The position numbers were made by a program, and so were the translations under genes. Below are positions 1-8,148 of a DNA stretch of 26,262 nt, piece after piece (positions within the stretch are counted from its first letter, which is position 1; each line of letters opens with the position of its first letter). The stretch is from Granulosicoccus sp964498925 (lineage in GTDB: Bacteria > Pseudomonadota > Gammaproteobacteria > Granulosicoccales > Granulosicoccaceae): contig CAZCKD010000022.1 of NCBI GenBank assembly GCA_964498925.1, positions 1 through 26,262 on the forward strand. Direction: 5' to 3'. The notes below the pieces were generated by a model that was not told where the DNA came from, did not search any database, and saw only the letters and a program-made list of their open reading frames with translations.

Positions 1-293
1 TCTTTGATTCGAAGTAGCTCCGGGCCGAATTTCTCCCATCGGCCTGATTCTTCCCAAAGCTCGGCAGGCTGAATGGATGGCATTAACAGTTCGACCGCGC
101 CGGATTTATTCATCTCCTCCCGCACGATAGCCTCTATTTTGCGTACCACACGAAGGCCCAGCGGCATGAGGGAATACAAGCCGGATCCGAGTCGTCGAAT
201 AAACCCAGCGCGAAGCATCAGCTGATGGCTGATGATCTCGGCATCATTAGGGGTTTCTTTGGTGGTGCTAATGTGAAACTGACTGGCGCGCAT
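1..293 (-). CDS. proS: Prolyl-tRNA synthetase, N-terminal fragment (cut by window edge)
   Basis: Translating the minus strand from an ATG at 293 gives 97 residues, open to the window edge. The N-terminus begins MRASQFHISTTKETP and continues with LRAGFIRRLGSGLYSLMPLG. This is the characteristic start of bacterial-type ProS, a class II aminoacyl-tRNA synthetase that charges tRNA-Pro in the cytoplasm. The RxxSGLYSxxPLG stretch and the following VVRKIEAIVREEM helix belong to the class II catalytic core around motif 1. Only about one sixth of the usual length of roughly 570 residues is present, so the editing insertion and the anticodon-binding domain lie outside. It is divergent from the LysR-type gene. 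No reason for that regulator to control proS is visible. Confidence 0.95.
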   Translation of the reverse strand, partial: MRASQFHISTTKETPNDAEIISHQLMLRAGFIRRLGSGLYSLMPLGLRVVRKIEAIVREEMNKSGAVELLMPSIQPAELWEESGRWEKFGPELLRIK

Positions 294-410
294 GCCTACT
301 GTATCCGGTGGTCGTAGCCTTGAGTATAGCGAGCTGGGACGCCTGTATGTAGTGTGTTTGCAGCGCAGCTTGTGAGGTGTGTCCGCTTGTTCAAATCCAG
401 GAGAAAAATA

Positions 411-450
411 TTTCAAACCTGAAACGGGAATAGCTGGTTATGATAGCCAG
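411..450. promoter_or_regulatory. Two dyads upstream of the LysR-type gene; candidate LysR operator
   Basis: Two dyad sequences lie in the proS-lysR intergenic region. The first is TTTCA-N4-TGAAA at 411-424. The second is CTGGTTATGATAGCCAG at 434-450, a 17-bp near-palindrome with one mismatched pair around a central G. Their centres are about 24 bp apart and the second ends 34 bp before the GTG start. LysR-type regulators usually bind a T-N11-A dyad upstream of their own gene, with a second weaker site nearer the promoter. Assigning these as an operator is inference from position and symmetry. Confidence 0.4.
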
Positions 451-484
451 ATGACCTGCCCAAGCCATCCAGTTCGACTCCAAC

Positions 485-1387
485 GTGTCTGATCGCCGGT
501 TAAAGGTGTTTCACACGGTCGCCGGTGTGCTGAGTTTTACGCGTGCCGCCGAAATGCTGCATATGACTCAACCGGCTGTGACGCACCAGATCAGGCAGCT
601 GGAAGAGGAATTCAACGCTAGGTTGTTTGATCGAACAAACAACCGGATCAGCCTGACCGAGGCAGGCGAGAGTGTGTTGGTTCACGCCGATAAGATTCTG
701 GCTCTTTACGATGACATGAAAGAAACCGTAAAGACACTCACCGGAGACCGTACCGGTTTGGTCACCATTGGTGCCAGTACGACAATCGCGGAGTACATGC
801 TTCCCGGGCTTCTCGGAGGGTTCAAGCAACAATTTCCGGATGTTCAGATCAGACTGCGAGTGGCGAATACAGACGCAGTTGTCGCTATGGTGGCCGATAA
901 CTCAATCGACCTTGGTGTCGTTGAAGGCGAGGTTGATAATCAGCTTTTGCGAGTTGAACACTGTCAGCAGGACGAACTACAGGTCATTGTTCGGCCCGAT
1001 CATGTGTTGAGCGCACAAAAGAGTGTCAAACCGTCCGATCTTGTGGATTATCCGTTTATCCACAGAGAAGATGGATCGGGCACCCGCAGTGTTATTGAGC
1101 GCTATTTTAGCGAGCACGGGGTCGATGAAAATACGCTGAACCGTCCTTTTGAACTGGGAAGTACCGAAGCCATAAAAGGGGCCGTGCAGGCTGGAGTCGG
1201 CATAACCATTGTCTCCAGAGCTACATTGAGCAAAGAGCTTGCATTGGGGCATCTGAAGGCCTTGCCTTTAGCGCCCAGACTAATGCGGCCCTTCTATTTT
1301 GTCAGGCAAAAACAGAAATCACGTACCTATTTGGTAGATGAACTCTTTGATTTTGCTGAAAATTATTTCGAACAGACCGATTTTTAA
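485..1387 (+). CDS. LysR-family transcriptional regulator (CysL/CbbR-like)
   Basis: The product is 300 residues, the usual length for the family. Residues 1-60 form the winged helix-turn-helix: the segment FTRAAEMLHMTQPAVTHQIR is the classic LysR DNA-binding helix pair, followed by LEEEFNARLFDR and LTEAGE. From about residue 90 comes the periplasmic-binding-protein-like effector domain (LVTIGASTTIAEYMLPGLL, then DLGVVEGEVD, then GAVQAGVGITIVS). This wording resembles the CysL/YwfK and CbbR branch, but the effector and target genes cannot be told. The start is GTG, with no good Shine-Dalgarno sequence. Two dyads lie just upstream and suggest autoregulation. The neighbour proS is housekeeping, and the downstream membrane protein gene lies 236 bp away, so neither is a clear target. 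Confidence 0.9.
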   Translation: MSDRRLKVFHTVAGVLSFTRAAEMLHMTQPAVTHQIRQLEEEFNARLFDRTNNRISLTEAGESVLVHADKILALYDDMKETVKTLTGDRTGLVTIGASTTIAEYMLPGLLGGFKQQFPDVQIRLRVANTDAVVAMVADNSIDLGVVEGEVDNQLLRVEHCQQDELQVIVRPDHVLSAQKSVKPSDLVDYPFIHREDGSGTRSVIERYFSEHGVDENTLNRPFELGSTEAIKGAVQAGVGITIVSRATLSKELALGHLKALPLAPRLMRPFYFVRQKQKSRTYLVDELFDFAENYFEQTDF

Positions 1388-1623
1388 CGAAGTATCTCAA
1401 AGGCAAGCTCTCCGCAGGTGCCTATCTGTGGAAACTCCGGCTTCTGATGCCAATTCATCCAGCTTCGCAGAGCTTTTGCACTGATCTTGCAAATTAACTG
1501 TTTGTACACAATAGAAAGTCAAAATCGGCGGCATTGAGCGCATAGCAGTGTCATAATTCGAACTCGGGGGTCAATAGATGCCTGTATTTCACTATCAATT
1601 GCTAATCTGGAGTCGTCTGGGCG

Positions 1624-2694
1624 ATGTATGACATCATCCGTGACTGGTATGCCCGAAATTTTTCGGACCCCCAGGCGGTTATTCTTGCGTTTTTTCTACT
1701 GGTCGTTTTCGGGCTGGTATGGCTGGTGGGCGATATCATGGCGCCCGTGCTGGTCTCCCTGGTGCTGGCCTACCTCTTAGAAGGGCTGGTCGCTGTTATG
1801 CAGCGCTACAAAATTTCCAGAACCGTTGGTTCGGTGATTGTTCTTCTTCTCATTGTCGCCATAACCGCAATTATCTTATTCGGTGTCATTCCGGTGCTCT
1901 CACAGCAGCTGACAGATGTCATGCGAGAGCTTCCGGGTATGTTCCAGAATATTCAGGAACAGCTCCTCCGGTTGCCCGAGTCATACCCTGACATCTTCAC
2001 GATTGCCCAGGTCAATGATCTGTTGGATAACCTCCGGAACGAACTGACCTCATTTACGCAAAGCGTACTGTCATTCTCGATAGCACGTCTGGGTACGTTG
2101 GTCATGATTGCTGTCTATGCCGTGCTTGTGCCCATCATGGTCTTTTTTGCGCTGAAGGATAAAGACAAGCTTCTGTCTTTTGCACGAAAATTTGTACCGA
2201 ATCGCAGTGAACTAACGTTTCAGGTCTGGCGTGAGGTGGATGCAAAAATTGCCAATTACATTCGCGGCAAATTTGTTGAAGTGCTCATCGTCTGGGTAGT
2301 CACGTACGTGTTGTTCGCAGTGATGGGGCTCAACTACTCCCTACTACTGAGTTTTCTGGTGGGCTTGTCGGTCATCATTCCTTATGTAGGCGCGATTGCT
2401 GTCACCGTGCCCATCGCTTTGATCGGGTTTATCCAGTGGGGCTTTGTTCCGAAGCTCGGCTACATGCTCATTGCCTATCAAATTATCCAAATACTGGACG
2501 GCAACGTTCTGGTGCCACTGCTGTTTTCAGAGGTTGTCAATTTGCATCCGCTGGCGATCATCACAGCGGTTCTGTTCTTTGGTGGCCTATTTGGCCTGTG
2601 GGGCGTTTTCTTCGCTATTCCGTTGGCAACGCTGGTTCAGGCCGTGCTGAATGCGTGGCCCAAAGCGCGCGAAAACTTGCCTCACAAAGCTTGA
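1624..2694 (+). CDS. AI-2E family (PerM-like) multi-pass membrane transporter
   Basis: The product is 356 residues, typical for the AI-2E/UPF0118 family of inner-membrane proteins. Hydrophobic segments run at about 18-50 and 65-95, then a soluble stretch of roughly 100 residues rich in amphipathic helices (LTDVMRELPGMFQNIQEQLL), then membrane segments to the end. Family signatures are visible: VWREVDAKIANYIRGK before the later membrane region, GLSVIIPYVGAI, and the LDGNVLVPLLFSEVVNLHPL stretch. E. coli members include PerM and the autoinducer exporter TqsA, and other members are Na+/H+ antiporters, so the substrate is open. The gene is monocistronic and converges with bcp; the two coding regions overlap by 13 bp at their 3' ends. 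Confidence 0.9.
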   Translation: MYDIIRDWYARNFSDPQAVILAFFLLVVFGLVWLVGDIMAPVLVSLVLAYLLEGLVAVMQRYKISRTVGSVIVLLLIVAITAIILFGVIPVLSQQLTDVMRELPGMFQNIQEQLLRLPESYPDIFTIAQVNDLLDNLRNELTSFTQSVLSFSIARLGTLVMIAVYAVLVPIMVFFALKDKDKLLSFARKFVPNRSELTFQVWREVDAKIANYIRGKFVEVLIVWVVTYVLFAVMGLNYSLLLSFLVGLSVIIPYVGAIAVTVPIALIGFIQWGFVPKLGYMLIAYQIIQILDGNVLVPLLFSEVVNLHPLAIITAVLFFGGLFGLWGVFFAIPLATLVQAVLNAWPKARENLPHKA

Positions 2695-3149
2695 GTTGCT
2701 TCCAGCACCTCTTGAACGTGGCCCGGCACTTTCACTTTTAGCCAGGATTTTCTCAGTACGCCCTCACCATCAATCAGGAAGGTGCTGCGTTCGATGCCCA
2801 GGAATTCCTTGCCGTACATTTTTTTCAGCTTGATGACATCGTAAGCTTTGCAGACCGACCCATCTTCATCAGACAGTAGCTCGAAGGGCATTTCGAATTT
2901 TGCTTTGAATTTTTCATGACTGGCGACTGAATCCTGAGATATTCCTAAAATCACTGTATTCGCGCTGTTGAAGTCATCAATGGCATCGCGAAAATCCTTA
3001 CTTTCAGTGGTGCAGCCCGGCGTGTCATCACGAGGGTAGAAGTACAGAACAATCTTTTTGCCCGCAAAATCTTTTGAGCTCAGTATCTGATCACCTGTGG
3101 CCGGTAAGTCGAAAGTGGGCGCGGCTTGATCTATCTCAGGGGTGCTCAT
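2682..3149 (-). CDS. bcp: Bcp/PrxQ-type thiol peroxidase (peroxiredoxin)
   Basis: The reading frame stays open to 3248, but the ATG at 3149 gives a 155-residue protein, the standard length, beginning MSTPEIDQAAPTFDLPATG. The 33 extra upstream residues look non-homologous. Bcp reduces hydroperoxides in the cytoplasm using thioredoxin. The peroxidatic cysteine is C46 in FYPRDDTPGCTTE, followed by the family stretches LGISQDS, FELLSDEDG and GKEFLGIERSTFLIDGEG. In E. coli Bcp the resolving cysteine lies five residues after the peroxidatic one. Here that position is K51, so this is a one-cysteine-motif member. C100 (GSVCKAYDV) is the only other cysteine. The gene is divergent from dapA, and the intergenic region holds two palindromes. 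A TATACT -10-like box lies at about 3198-3203 on the minus strand, without a convincing -35. Confidence 0.93.
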   Translation of the reverse strand: MSTPEIDQAAPTFDLPATGDQILSSKDFAGKKIVLYFYPRDDTPGCTTESKDFRDAIDDFNSANTVILGISQDSVASHEKFKAKFEMPFELLSDEDGSVCKAYDVIKLKKMYGKEFLGIERSTFLIDGEGVLRKSWLKVKVPGHVQEVLEATQAL

Positions 3150-3234
3150 AGGGGAATCTCGTCGGAAACTGTAACGGTAATCAACTAACTTATAAGGAGT
3201 ATACCGCTGAAGAGCGATGAGCCACTCTTGAAAA

Positions 3235-3277
3235 ATTGGTAGCGCCAAGGAGATTTGCTACCAATCGGTCACCGATT
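3235..3277. promoter_or_regulatory. Two adjoining palindromes between bcp and dapA
   Basis: First, a perfect 9-bp inverted repeat: ATTGGTAGC at 3235-3243 pairs with GCTACCAAT at 3257-3265 across a 13-base loop. On the minus strand this stem is followed directly by a short T run, so it could act as a terminator or attenuator toward bcp. Second, and overlapping its right arm, a 15-bp perfect palindrome with a central C: AATCGGT-C-ACCGATT at 3263-3277. This region lies between two divergent genes, where operators are common. The symmetry is seen directly; the regulatory role is inferred. Confidence 0.4.
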
Positions 3278-3336
3278 CTGGTTGAGAAAGGGAACTACCG
3301 TCAGTACCATGGAGGGGATAACTTGAGGAGTAAGAC

Positions 3337-4215
3337 ATGTTTCAGGGCAGTATGGTGGCACTGGTCACCCCGATGCTTGATGATGGTGCGGTCGATGAGC
3401 CGACACTCGCCAAACTTGTTGATTTTCATATCAATGCCGGTACCGACGCCATTGTCGCCGTAGGTACTACCGGTGAATCAGCAACCTTGACCGTTCCTGA
3501 GCATGCTCAGGTCATTAAGAGTGTTATCCGTTTGGTCGATAAGCGCATTCCGGTCATAGCGGGTACGGGCGCTAATTCAACGGCTGAAGCTATAGAGCTG
3601 ACGGCACATGCCAAGGAAGATGGCGCTGACGCCTGCCTGCTGGTGACGCCTTATTACAATAAGCCGACGCAGGAAGGTTTGTATCAGCATTTCAAAAGTG
3701 TCGCCGAAGCCGTGGATATTCCGCAGATTCTATACAACGTACCGGGCCGGACAGCCTTGGACATGCTGCCGGAAACGACAGCCAGGTTGTCAGTTATTAA
3801 AAACATCATCGGCATTAAAGAAGCCTTTGGTACCGTCGATCGCATTAAAGAACTCGTGGCTGCCTGTGCAAACGACTTTATGATTGTTACCGGCGACGAT
3901 GCCACGGCCATGGAAAGCATGTTGGCCGGTGCTAAAGGCGATATTTCTGTAACAGCAAACGTTGCTCCAGCGCAAATGCATCAGATGTGCAAAGCCGCAA
4001 TAGCCGGCGACAGGGCGGCAGCTGAGGCTATTGAAGCTCAAATCTCCGATCTGCATGATGTGTTGTTTCAGGAGTCCAATCCCATACCCGTCAAATGGGC
4101 CTTGCATGCAATGGGCGAAATTGGTGCCGGTATAAGGCTTCCACTCACGCCACTTGATGCCAAGTACCATGATTCGGTCTCAGCCGCGTTAACCAAAGCA
4201 GGTGTTCTGTCATGA
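3337..4215 (+). CDS. dapA: 4-hydroxy-tetrahydrodipicolinate synthase
   Basis: The 292-residue product has the same length as E. coli DapA, and key residues fall at the same numbers. The Schiff-base lysine is K161 in IIGIKEAFG, the catalytic triad tyrosines are Y133 (ILYNVPGRT) and Y107 (TPYYNKPTQEG), and T44 lies in GTTGESATL. R138 would bind the substrate carboxylate. The enzyme condenses pyruvate with aspartate semialdehyde in the cytoplasm, the first committed step of lysine and meso-diaminopimelate synthesis. A strong Shine-Dalgarno sequence (GAGGAG, about 3323-3328) precedes the ATG. The stop overlaps the next start (ATGA at 4212-4215), so bamC is translationally coupled, an arrangement common in Gammaproteobacteria. 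Confidence 0.98.
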   Translation: MFQGSMVALVTPMLDDGAVDEPTLAKLVDFHINAGTDAIVAVGTTGESATLTVPEHAQVIKSVIRLVDKRIPVIAGTGANSTAEAIELTAHAKEDGADACLLVTPYYNKPTQEGLYQHFKSVAEAVDIPQILYNVPGRTALDMLPETTARLSVIKNIIGIKEAFGTVDRIKELVAACANDFMIVTGDDATAMESMLAGAKGDISVTANVAPAQMHQMCKAAIAGDRAAAEAIEAQISDLHDVLFQESNPIPVKWALHAMGEIGAGIRLPLTPLDAKYHDSVSAALTKAGVLS

Positions 4216-5189
4216 ACAAGTTATCGGTACGTTGCACCCTGATCGTTGCGGCAGTTTGCCTAGCTGGTTGCGGAAGTTTCCGTTCTGCCTCCAGCCCCGA
4301 TTCGGTCTATAGCAATGGATCTGCTGAGGCGCGTGCTCTGCAGGTGCCGCCAGACTTAACCGATGTTAGTAACGCTGAGCAATTTATTTTGCCCGGCACT
4401 CCCGGTGCACCTGTCACACGCAATACGTTGCTGCCTCAATTTGCTGATGTCCGGTTTGTGCGAAACGGCGGTCAAAGCTGGTTGGAGTTTGATCAAGCGC
4501 CGGAAGACATTTGGCAGAAGGTCTTAGGTTTTCTTCGTAAAGAAAAATTTCTCATAGAAAGAACCCAACCTATAGCGGGAACCGTGGTTACTCAATGGAG
4601 ACCGGCAGCGTCTGTGGCCAGTGGAAGTGCGTTGAGAAGTTTAGTCAGCGCCGATGAAGCATTTACCCGCGTGGCATTCCGCGTCGAAAGAGTAGGCTCT
4701 GGCGCCAGATTGTTCTCGCGTTCGCAGGCGTCCAGTAATGAAGAGGCAACAGCAGCTAATTCGGTTTGGCCGTCTGCATCCCATGACCCTGAACGCACCA
4801 GCAGTTTGCTACTGCGGTTGCTGACACATCTGGGTGTTGAAGAGCAAAAAGCGCGCGGCATTCTATCGACCGATCAAGCTAATGCCGTACTGGACAATGC
4901 AACTTTGCAAACTACCGGTGCCGGATCCCAGTTACTGCTTTACCAAGGCTACCAACCCGCCTTTGAGTCTGTGTTAACAGCCTTAAACGCGCTGGATTAT
5001 TCTATTGAGAGTAGCGATGACGGTGTGGGCAGAATTGAAGTGCTTAAATCTGATAAACCGTTGATTATTCAAATGGCACCGACACATGTCAGTGAAGTGC
5101 GATTAGCGGTTGTAAATTCAGAAGGTAGACGACTCGATGCTCAAAGCGAAATGTCTTTTTTAAGTGCTTTATTAGACCAGCTGGTTTGA
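4212..5189 (+). CDS. bamC: BamC-type outer membrane assembly lipoprotein
   Basis: The 325-residue product starts with a lipoprotein signal peptide: a hydrophobic core at residues 4-18 ending in LAGC, with C20 as the lipidated cysteine. Downstream is the unstructured N-terminal lasso, including LQVPPDLT, the segment that in E. coli BamC contacts BamD. Two helix-grip-like domains then follow, at about 85-200 (SWLEFDQAPEDIWQKVLGFL onward) and 225-320 (LLLYQGYQPAFESVLTALNA onward). BamC is part of the BAM machine that inserts beta-barrel proteins in the outer membrane. Sequence conservation outside the lasso is low, as is normal for this family. The gene overlaps dapA by 4 bp and is followed after 10 bp by the metallo-hydrolase gene, so the three probably share a transcript. 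Confidence 0.88.
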   Translation: MNKLSVRCTLIVAAVCLAGCGSFRSASSPDSVYSNGSAEARALQVPPDLTDVSNAEQFILPGTPGAPVTRNTLLPQFADVRFVRNGGQSWLEFDQAPEDIWQKVLGFLRKEKFLIERTQPIAGTVVTQWRPAASVASGSALRSLVSADEAFTRVAFRVERVGSGARLFSRSQASSNEEATAANSVWPSASHDPERTSSLLLRLLTHLGVEEQKARGILSTDQANAVLDNATLQTTGAGSQLLLYQGYQPAFESVLTALNALDYSIESSDDGVGRIEVLKSDKPLIIQMAPTHVSEVRLAVVNSEGRRLDAQSEMSFLSALLDQLV

Positions 5190-5199
5190 GTTTGTCTCG

Positions 5200-6039
5200 A
5201 TGATTCGCGTTGCTGCCTTGGGTAGCGGTAGCTCTGGAAATTCTCTATTGGTGCAGGCAGGGTCAACGACCTTGCTGGTGGATTGTGGTTTCACCATGAA
5301 AGAAACCATAGCCCGGATGTACCAACTAGGTGTTTCCCCGACAGATCTGGACGCCATACTGATTTCGCATGAACACGGTGATCATGTTAAAGGTGCCGGT
5401 CCACTGTCTAGAAAGTTCGGTTTAACCATCTGTTGTACTCACGGTACTTATAACCGGATGCGTGATAATCGATTTTCCGATATCCGTCTTTTTACAGCCC
5501 ACGAACCCTTCAGTGTTGGCAGCATTCACGTCGACCCATTTCCAACGCCGCACGATGCTGCGGAGTCCTGCCAATTTGTTTTTTCGGTGGACGATACCCG
5601 ATTTGCCAATGTCACAGACTTAGGTGTTTGCACACCACACGTTAAAGAAAAACTTAAGGGTGTTCATGGTTTGGTTGTCGAGTGTAACTATGATATCGAT
5701 ATGCTTCGAAATGGTCCGTATCCGCCGAGTTTGCAAGCCCGCATCAGCTCTGATTATGGGCATTTAGGCAATGTGCAAGCAGGAGAGTTACTGAGGACTC
5801 TCGATCATCCCGGGTTGCAATCGATATTGTTGGGTCACCTGTCTGAGCAGAACAATTCAGATGCACAGGCATTGGCCACTATGCAAGAACACGTCGCGGA
5901 TCGTCATGAACGCATAAAGGTGTTAGCGCAGCATTGTTGTAGTGATTGGTTTGATATTGTTGCATCGCCAGTGATTACCAGTGAAGCGACGCAGAAACCT
6001 GTAGCCAAACAAGCTGAAGCTTCATTGGCTGAGGCATAG
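5200..6039 (+). CDS. Metallo-beta-lactamase-fold hydrolase (YycJ/WalJ-like)
   Basis: The 279-residue product begins MIRVAALGSGSSGNSLLV, the hallmark opening of the YycJ/WalJ branch of the metallo-beta-lactamase superfamily. The metal-binding motif is HEHGDH at residues 57-62. Later ligands are likely H in FPTPHDAAE, D in TDLGVCT, and H in LLGHLSEQNN. Characterised relatives are double-strand DNA exonucleases implicated in repair, and other relatives act on RNA, so nuclease is the best guess and the substrate is open. The last 25 or so residues are alanine-, glutamate- and lysine-rich and look like a disordered tail. The gene starts 10 bp after the bamC stop and faces dxs with only 21 bp between stops and no clear terminator. 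Confidence 0.88.
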   Translation: MIRVAALGSGSSGNSLLVQAGSTTLLVDCGFTMKETIARMYQLGVSPTDLDAILISHEHGDHVKGAGPLSRKFGLTICCTHGTYNRMRDNRFSDIRLFTAHEPFSVGSIHVDPFPTPHDAAESCQFVFSVDDTRFANVTDLGVCTPHVKEKLKGVHGLVVECNYDIDMLRNGPYPPSLQARISSDYGHLGNVQAGELLRTLDHPGLQSILLGHLSEQNNSDAQALATMQEHVADRHERIKVLAQHCCSDWFDIVASPVITSEATQKPVAKQAEASLAEA

Positions 6040-6060
6040 CGCTAACCAAGCAAAGCCGAA

Positions 6061-7998
6061 TTACACAACCGCGGTGGCATGTTGATTTAGACTGCTAACA
6101 AGAGAATTAATTTGTTCTCGTATGCCATCAGCATCTAACTGACAATGAGCTAGTAATTCTTCCCGGCTGCCATGATCAACGAACTCATCGGGTAGACCAA
6201 TAAGCCGAACCGGCGTATCGTTTCCACGTTGAGTCAGATATTCAACAACACCTGCGCCAGCACCACCTGGGATAGCGTTTTCTTCCAGCGTAATCAGCAT
6301 GTCGTGGCTGTTGGCTAAGGAGTCGATCAAATCGGTATCAAGCGGCTTTACAAACCGCATGTTGACGACAGTAAAGCCAAGTTCCTTTCCGATGGTTTCA
6401 GCAGGCTCGACCATCGTGCCGAATGCTAATAACGCAACACCCGCACCTTTTCGTTTAGTCTGGGCTTTGCCAATCGGCAGGGCTGACATGACATCTTCAA
6501 CATCAACACCTGGCCCTGTTCCTCGAGGATAACGAACTGAGCTTGGTCCATCCAGTTGCATACCGGTGTACAACATCTGGCGAGTTTCGTTTTCGTCTGC
6601 CGGAGCCATGATGACCATATTAGGCAGGCAACGCATGAATGAATAATCGAAGCTTCCGGCATGTGTCGGGCCATCGGGTCCGACGACCCCTGCACGATCG
6701 ATAGCAAACATGACCGGGAGATTCTGAATGGCCACATCGTGAATCAGCTGATCATAGGCGCGTTGAAAAAACGTGGAATAGATGGCAACAACCGGTTTCA
6801 TTCCACCGCAGGCTAAGCCTGCCGCGAGCGTCACAGAATGTTGTTCTGCAATGCCTACATCGTAGTAGCGATCTGGAAATTGTTGTTCAAATTCCACCAT
6901 GCCCGAACCTTCGCGCATTGCAGGAGTAATGCCCACTACTCGTTCGTCGCGTTCCGCCATATCGCACAGCCACTGACCAAACACTTGGGTGTAGCTGGGG
7001 CGGTTACCTTTGGAGCTTTTCAGCGCTTTGCCCGTTGACGGGTCAAACGGTGTGACGGCATGCAGGGCAAGTGGATCTTGCTCAGCGAATTTATAACCAT
7101 GGCCTTTTTTGGTAACCACGTGCAGGAACACAGGTCCGTTTTGCTGACGTAGATTTTTAAGTATGGCGACCAGACCTAAGACATCATGTCCATCGACAGG
7201 GCCAAAGTACTGGAAGCCGAGTTCTTCAAACAACGTGGATGGTACAACCATGCCTTTCACGTGTTCTTCGGTGCGTTTTGCCAGCTCATGCATGGTGGGC
7301 ACTTTGCTCAACACGCGTTTGCTACCTTCGCGAGCGCCGGAAACGAATTTACCGGTTAGCATTCTCGCCAGATAGCGATTCATAGCGCCAACGTTCGGCG
7401 AGATGGACATGTCGTTATCATTCAGGATAACGAGCATATTCGCCTTGACGCCACCGGCATGATTCAGTGCTTCGTAGGCCAAACCCGCTGTCAGTGCACC
7501 ATCACCGATAACCGCAACGACCTTTTCGGCTTCTGTGCGATCTTCTTCTGGGATGGTCAGATCATTCTGATTGATGGTGGCTCGATGCTTGGCTGCCAGT
7601 GCCATTCCCAAGGCTGCGCTAATGGACGTACTTGAGTGGCCTACGCCGAAAGTGTCATATTCGCTTTCGTCGCGATTCGGGAAACCAGCCAATCCGCCTT
7701 GCTTGCGAATACTGCCCATTTTTTCGCGACGCTCGGTCAGAATTTTGTGACCGTAAGTCTGATGGCCGACATCCCAGACGAGCTTATCTTCTGGCGTGTT
7801 GAAGACGTAGTGCAACGCGACGGTCAGTTCGATAGTGCCTAAGCTTGCGCCTAAGTGGCCGCCTGTGCGGGAGACGGAATCCACCACAAAATTACGCAGC
7901 TGGTCAGAGAGCTCGGGAAGCTCGCTTTCGTCCAGCTGACGTAAGTCAGAAGGCGCATGCACTTTCTCCAGAAGCGAGAAGGTCATGACGTTTGGCAA
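6061..7998 (-). CDS. dxs: 1-deoxy-D-xylulose-5-phosphate synthase
   Basis: This thiamine-diphosphate enzyme joins pyruvate and glyceraldehyde-3-phosphate to give DXP, the entry step of the MEP isoprenoid pathway. The thiamine-diphosphate motif is clear: GDG at residues 165-167 and NDN at 193-195. Other family stretches include SRTGGHLGASLGT (active-site H48), YDVGIAEQHSVTLAAG (catalytic Glu) and DRAGVVGPDGPTHAG. The longest frame (645 residues) starts at a TTG; an ATG at 7986 (MTFSLLEK) would give 641 residues. Neither has a good Shine-Dalgarno sequence, so the start is uncertain. Compared with E. coli Dxs there is a charged insertion of about 15 residues at roughly 138-158, before the thiamine motif. 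The 150-bp gap after ispA leaves room for a separate promoter. Confidence 0.97.
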   Translation of the reverse strand: MPNVMTFSLLEKVHAPSDLRQLDESELPELSDQLRNFVVDSVSRTGGHLGASLGTIELTVALHYVFNTPEDKLVWDVGHQTYGHKILTERREKMGSIRKQGGLAGFPNRDESEYDTFGVGHSSTSISAALGMALAAKHRATINQNDLTIPEEDRTEAEKVVAVIGDGALTAGLAYEALNHAGGVKANMLVILNDNDMSISPNVGAMNRYLARMLTGKFVSGAREGSKRVLSKVPTMHELAKRTEEHVKGMVVPSTLFEELGFQYFGPVDGHDVLGLVAILKNLRQQNGPVFLHVVTKKGHGYKFAEQDPLALHAVTPFDPSTGKALKSSKGNRPSYTQVFGQWLCDMAERDERVVGITPAMREGSGMVEFEQQFPDRYYDVGIAEQHSVTLAAGLACGGMKPVVAIYSTFFQRAYDQLIHDVAIQNLPVMFAIDRAGVVGPDGPTHAGSFDYSFMRCLPNMVIMAPADENETRQMLYTGMQLDGPSSVRYPRGTGPGVDVEDVMSALPIGKAQTKRKGAGVALLAFGTMVEPAETIGKELGFTVVNMRFVKPLDTDLIDSLANSHDMLITLEENAIPGGAGAGVVEYLTQRGNDTPVRLIGLPDEFVDHGSREELLAHCQLDADGIREQINSLVSSLNQHATAVV

Positions 7999-8148
7999 AG
8001 TTGGAATCGGGACATGATAAGTGGATTATCCCTGTTGTTCGCAACGCTTTACAAGCCATTGATCACAATCGAGTGTAAAACTTCAGCACATCTTTCGTGA
8101 ATACAAATTAACGGTGCGAAAAGGGCCGTAAATGACAGATTATTGTCG

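Noticed and set aside
1411..1432. Hairpin TCCGCAG/CTGTGGA after the LysR-type gene as a terminator
   Set aside because: The stem is only seven pairs, one of them a wobble, and no T run follows.
7999..8148. Gap between ispA and dxs as a thiamine or other riboswitch
   Set aside because: I could not find the conserved riboswitch core sequences; the region is plain and AT-leaning.
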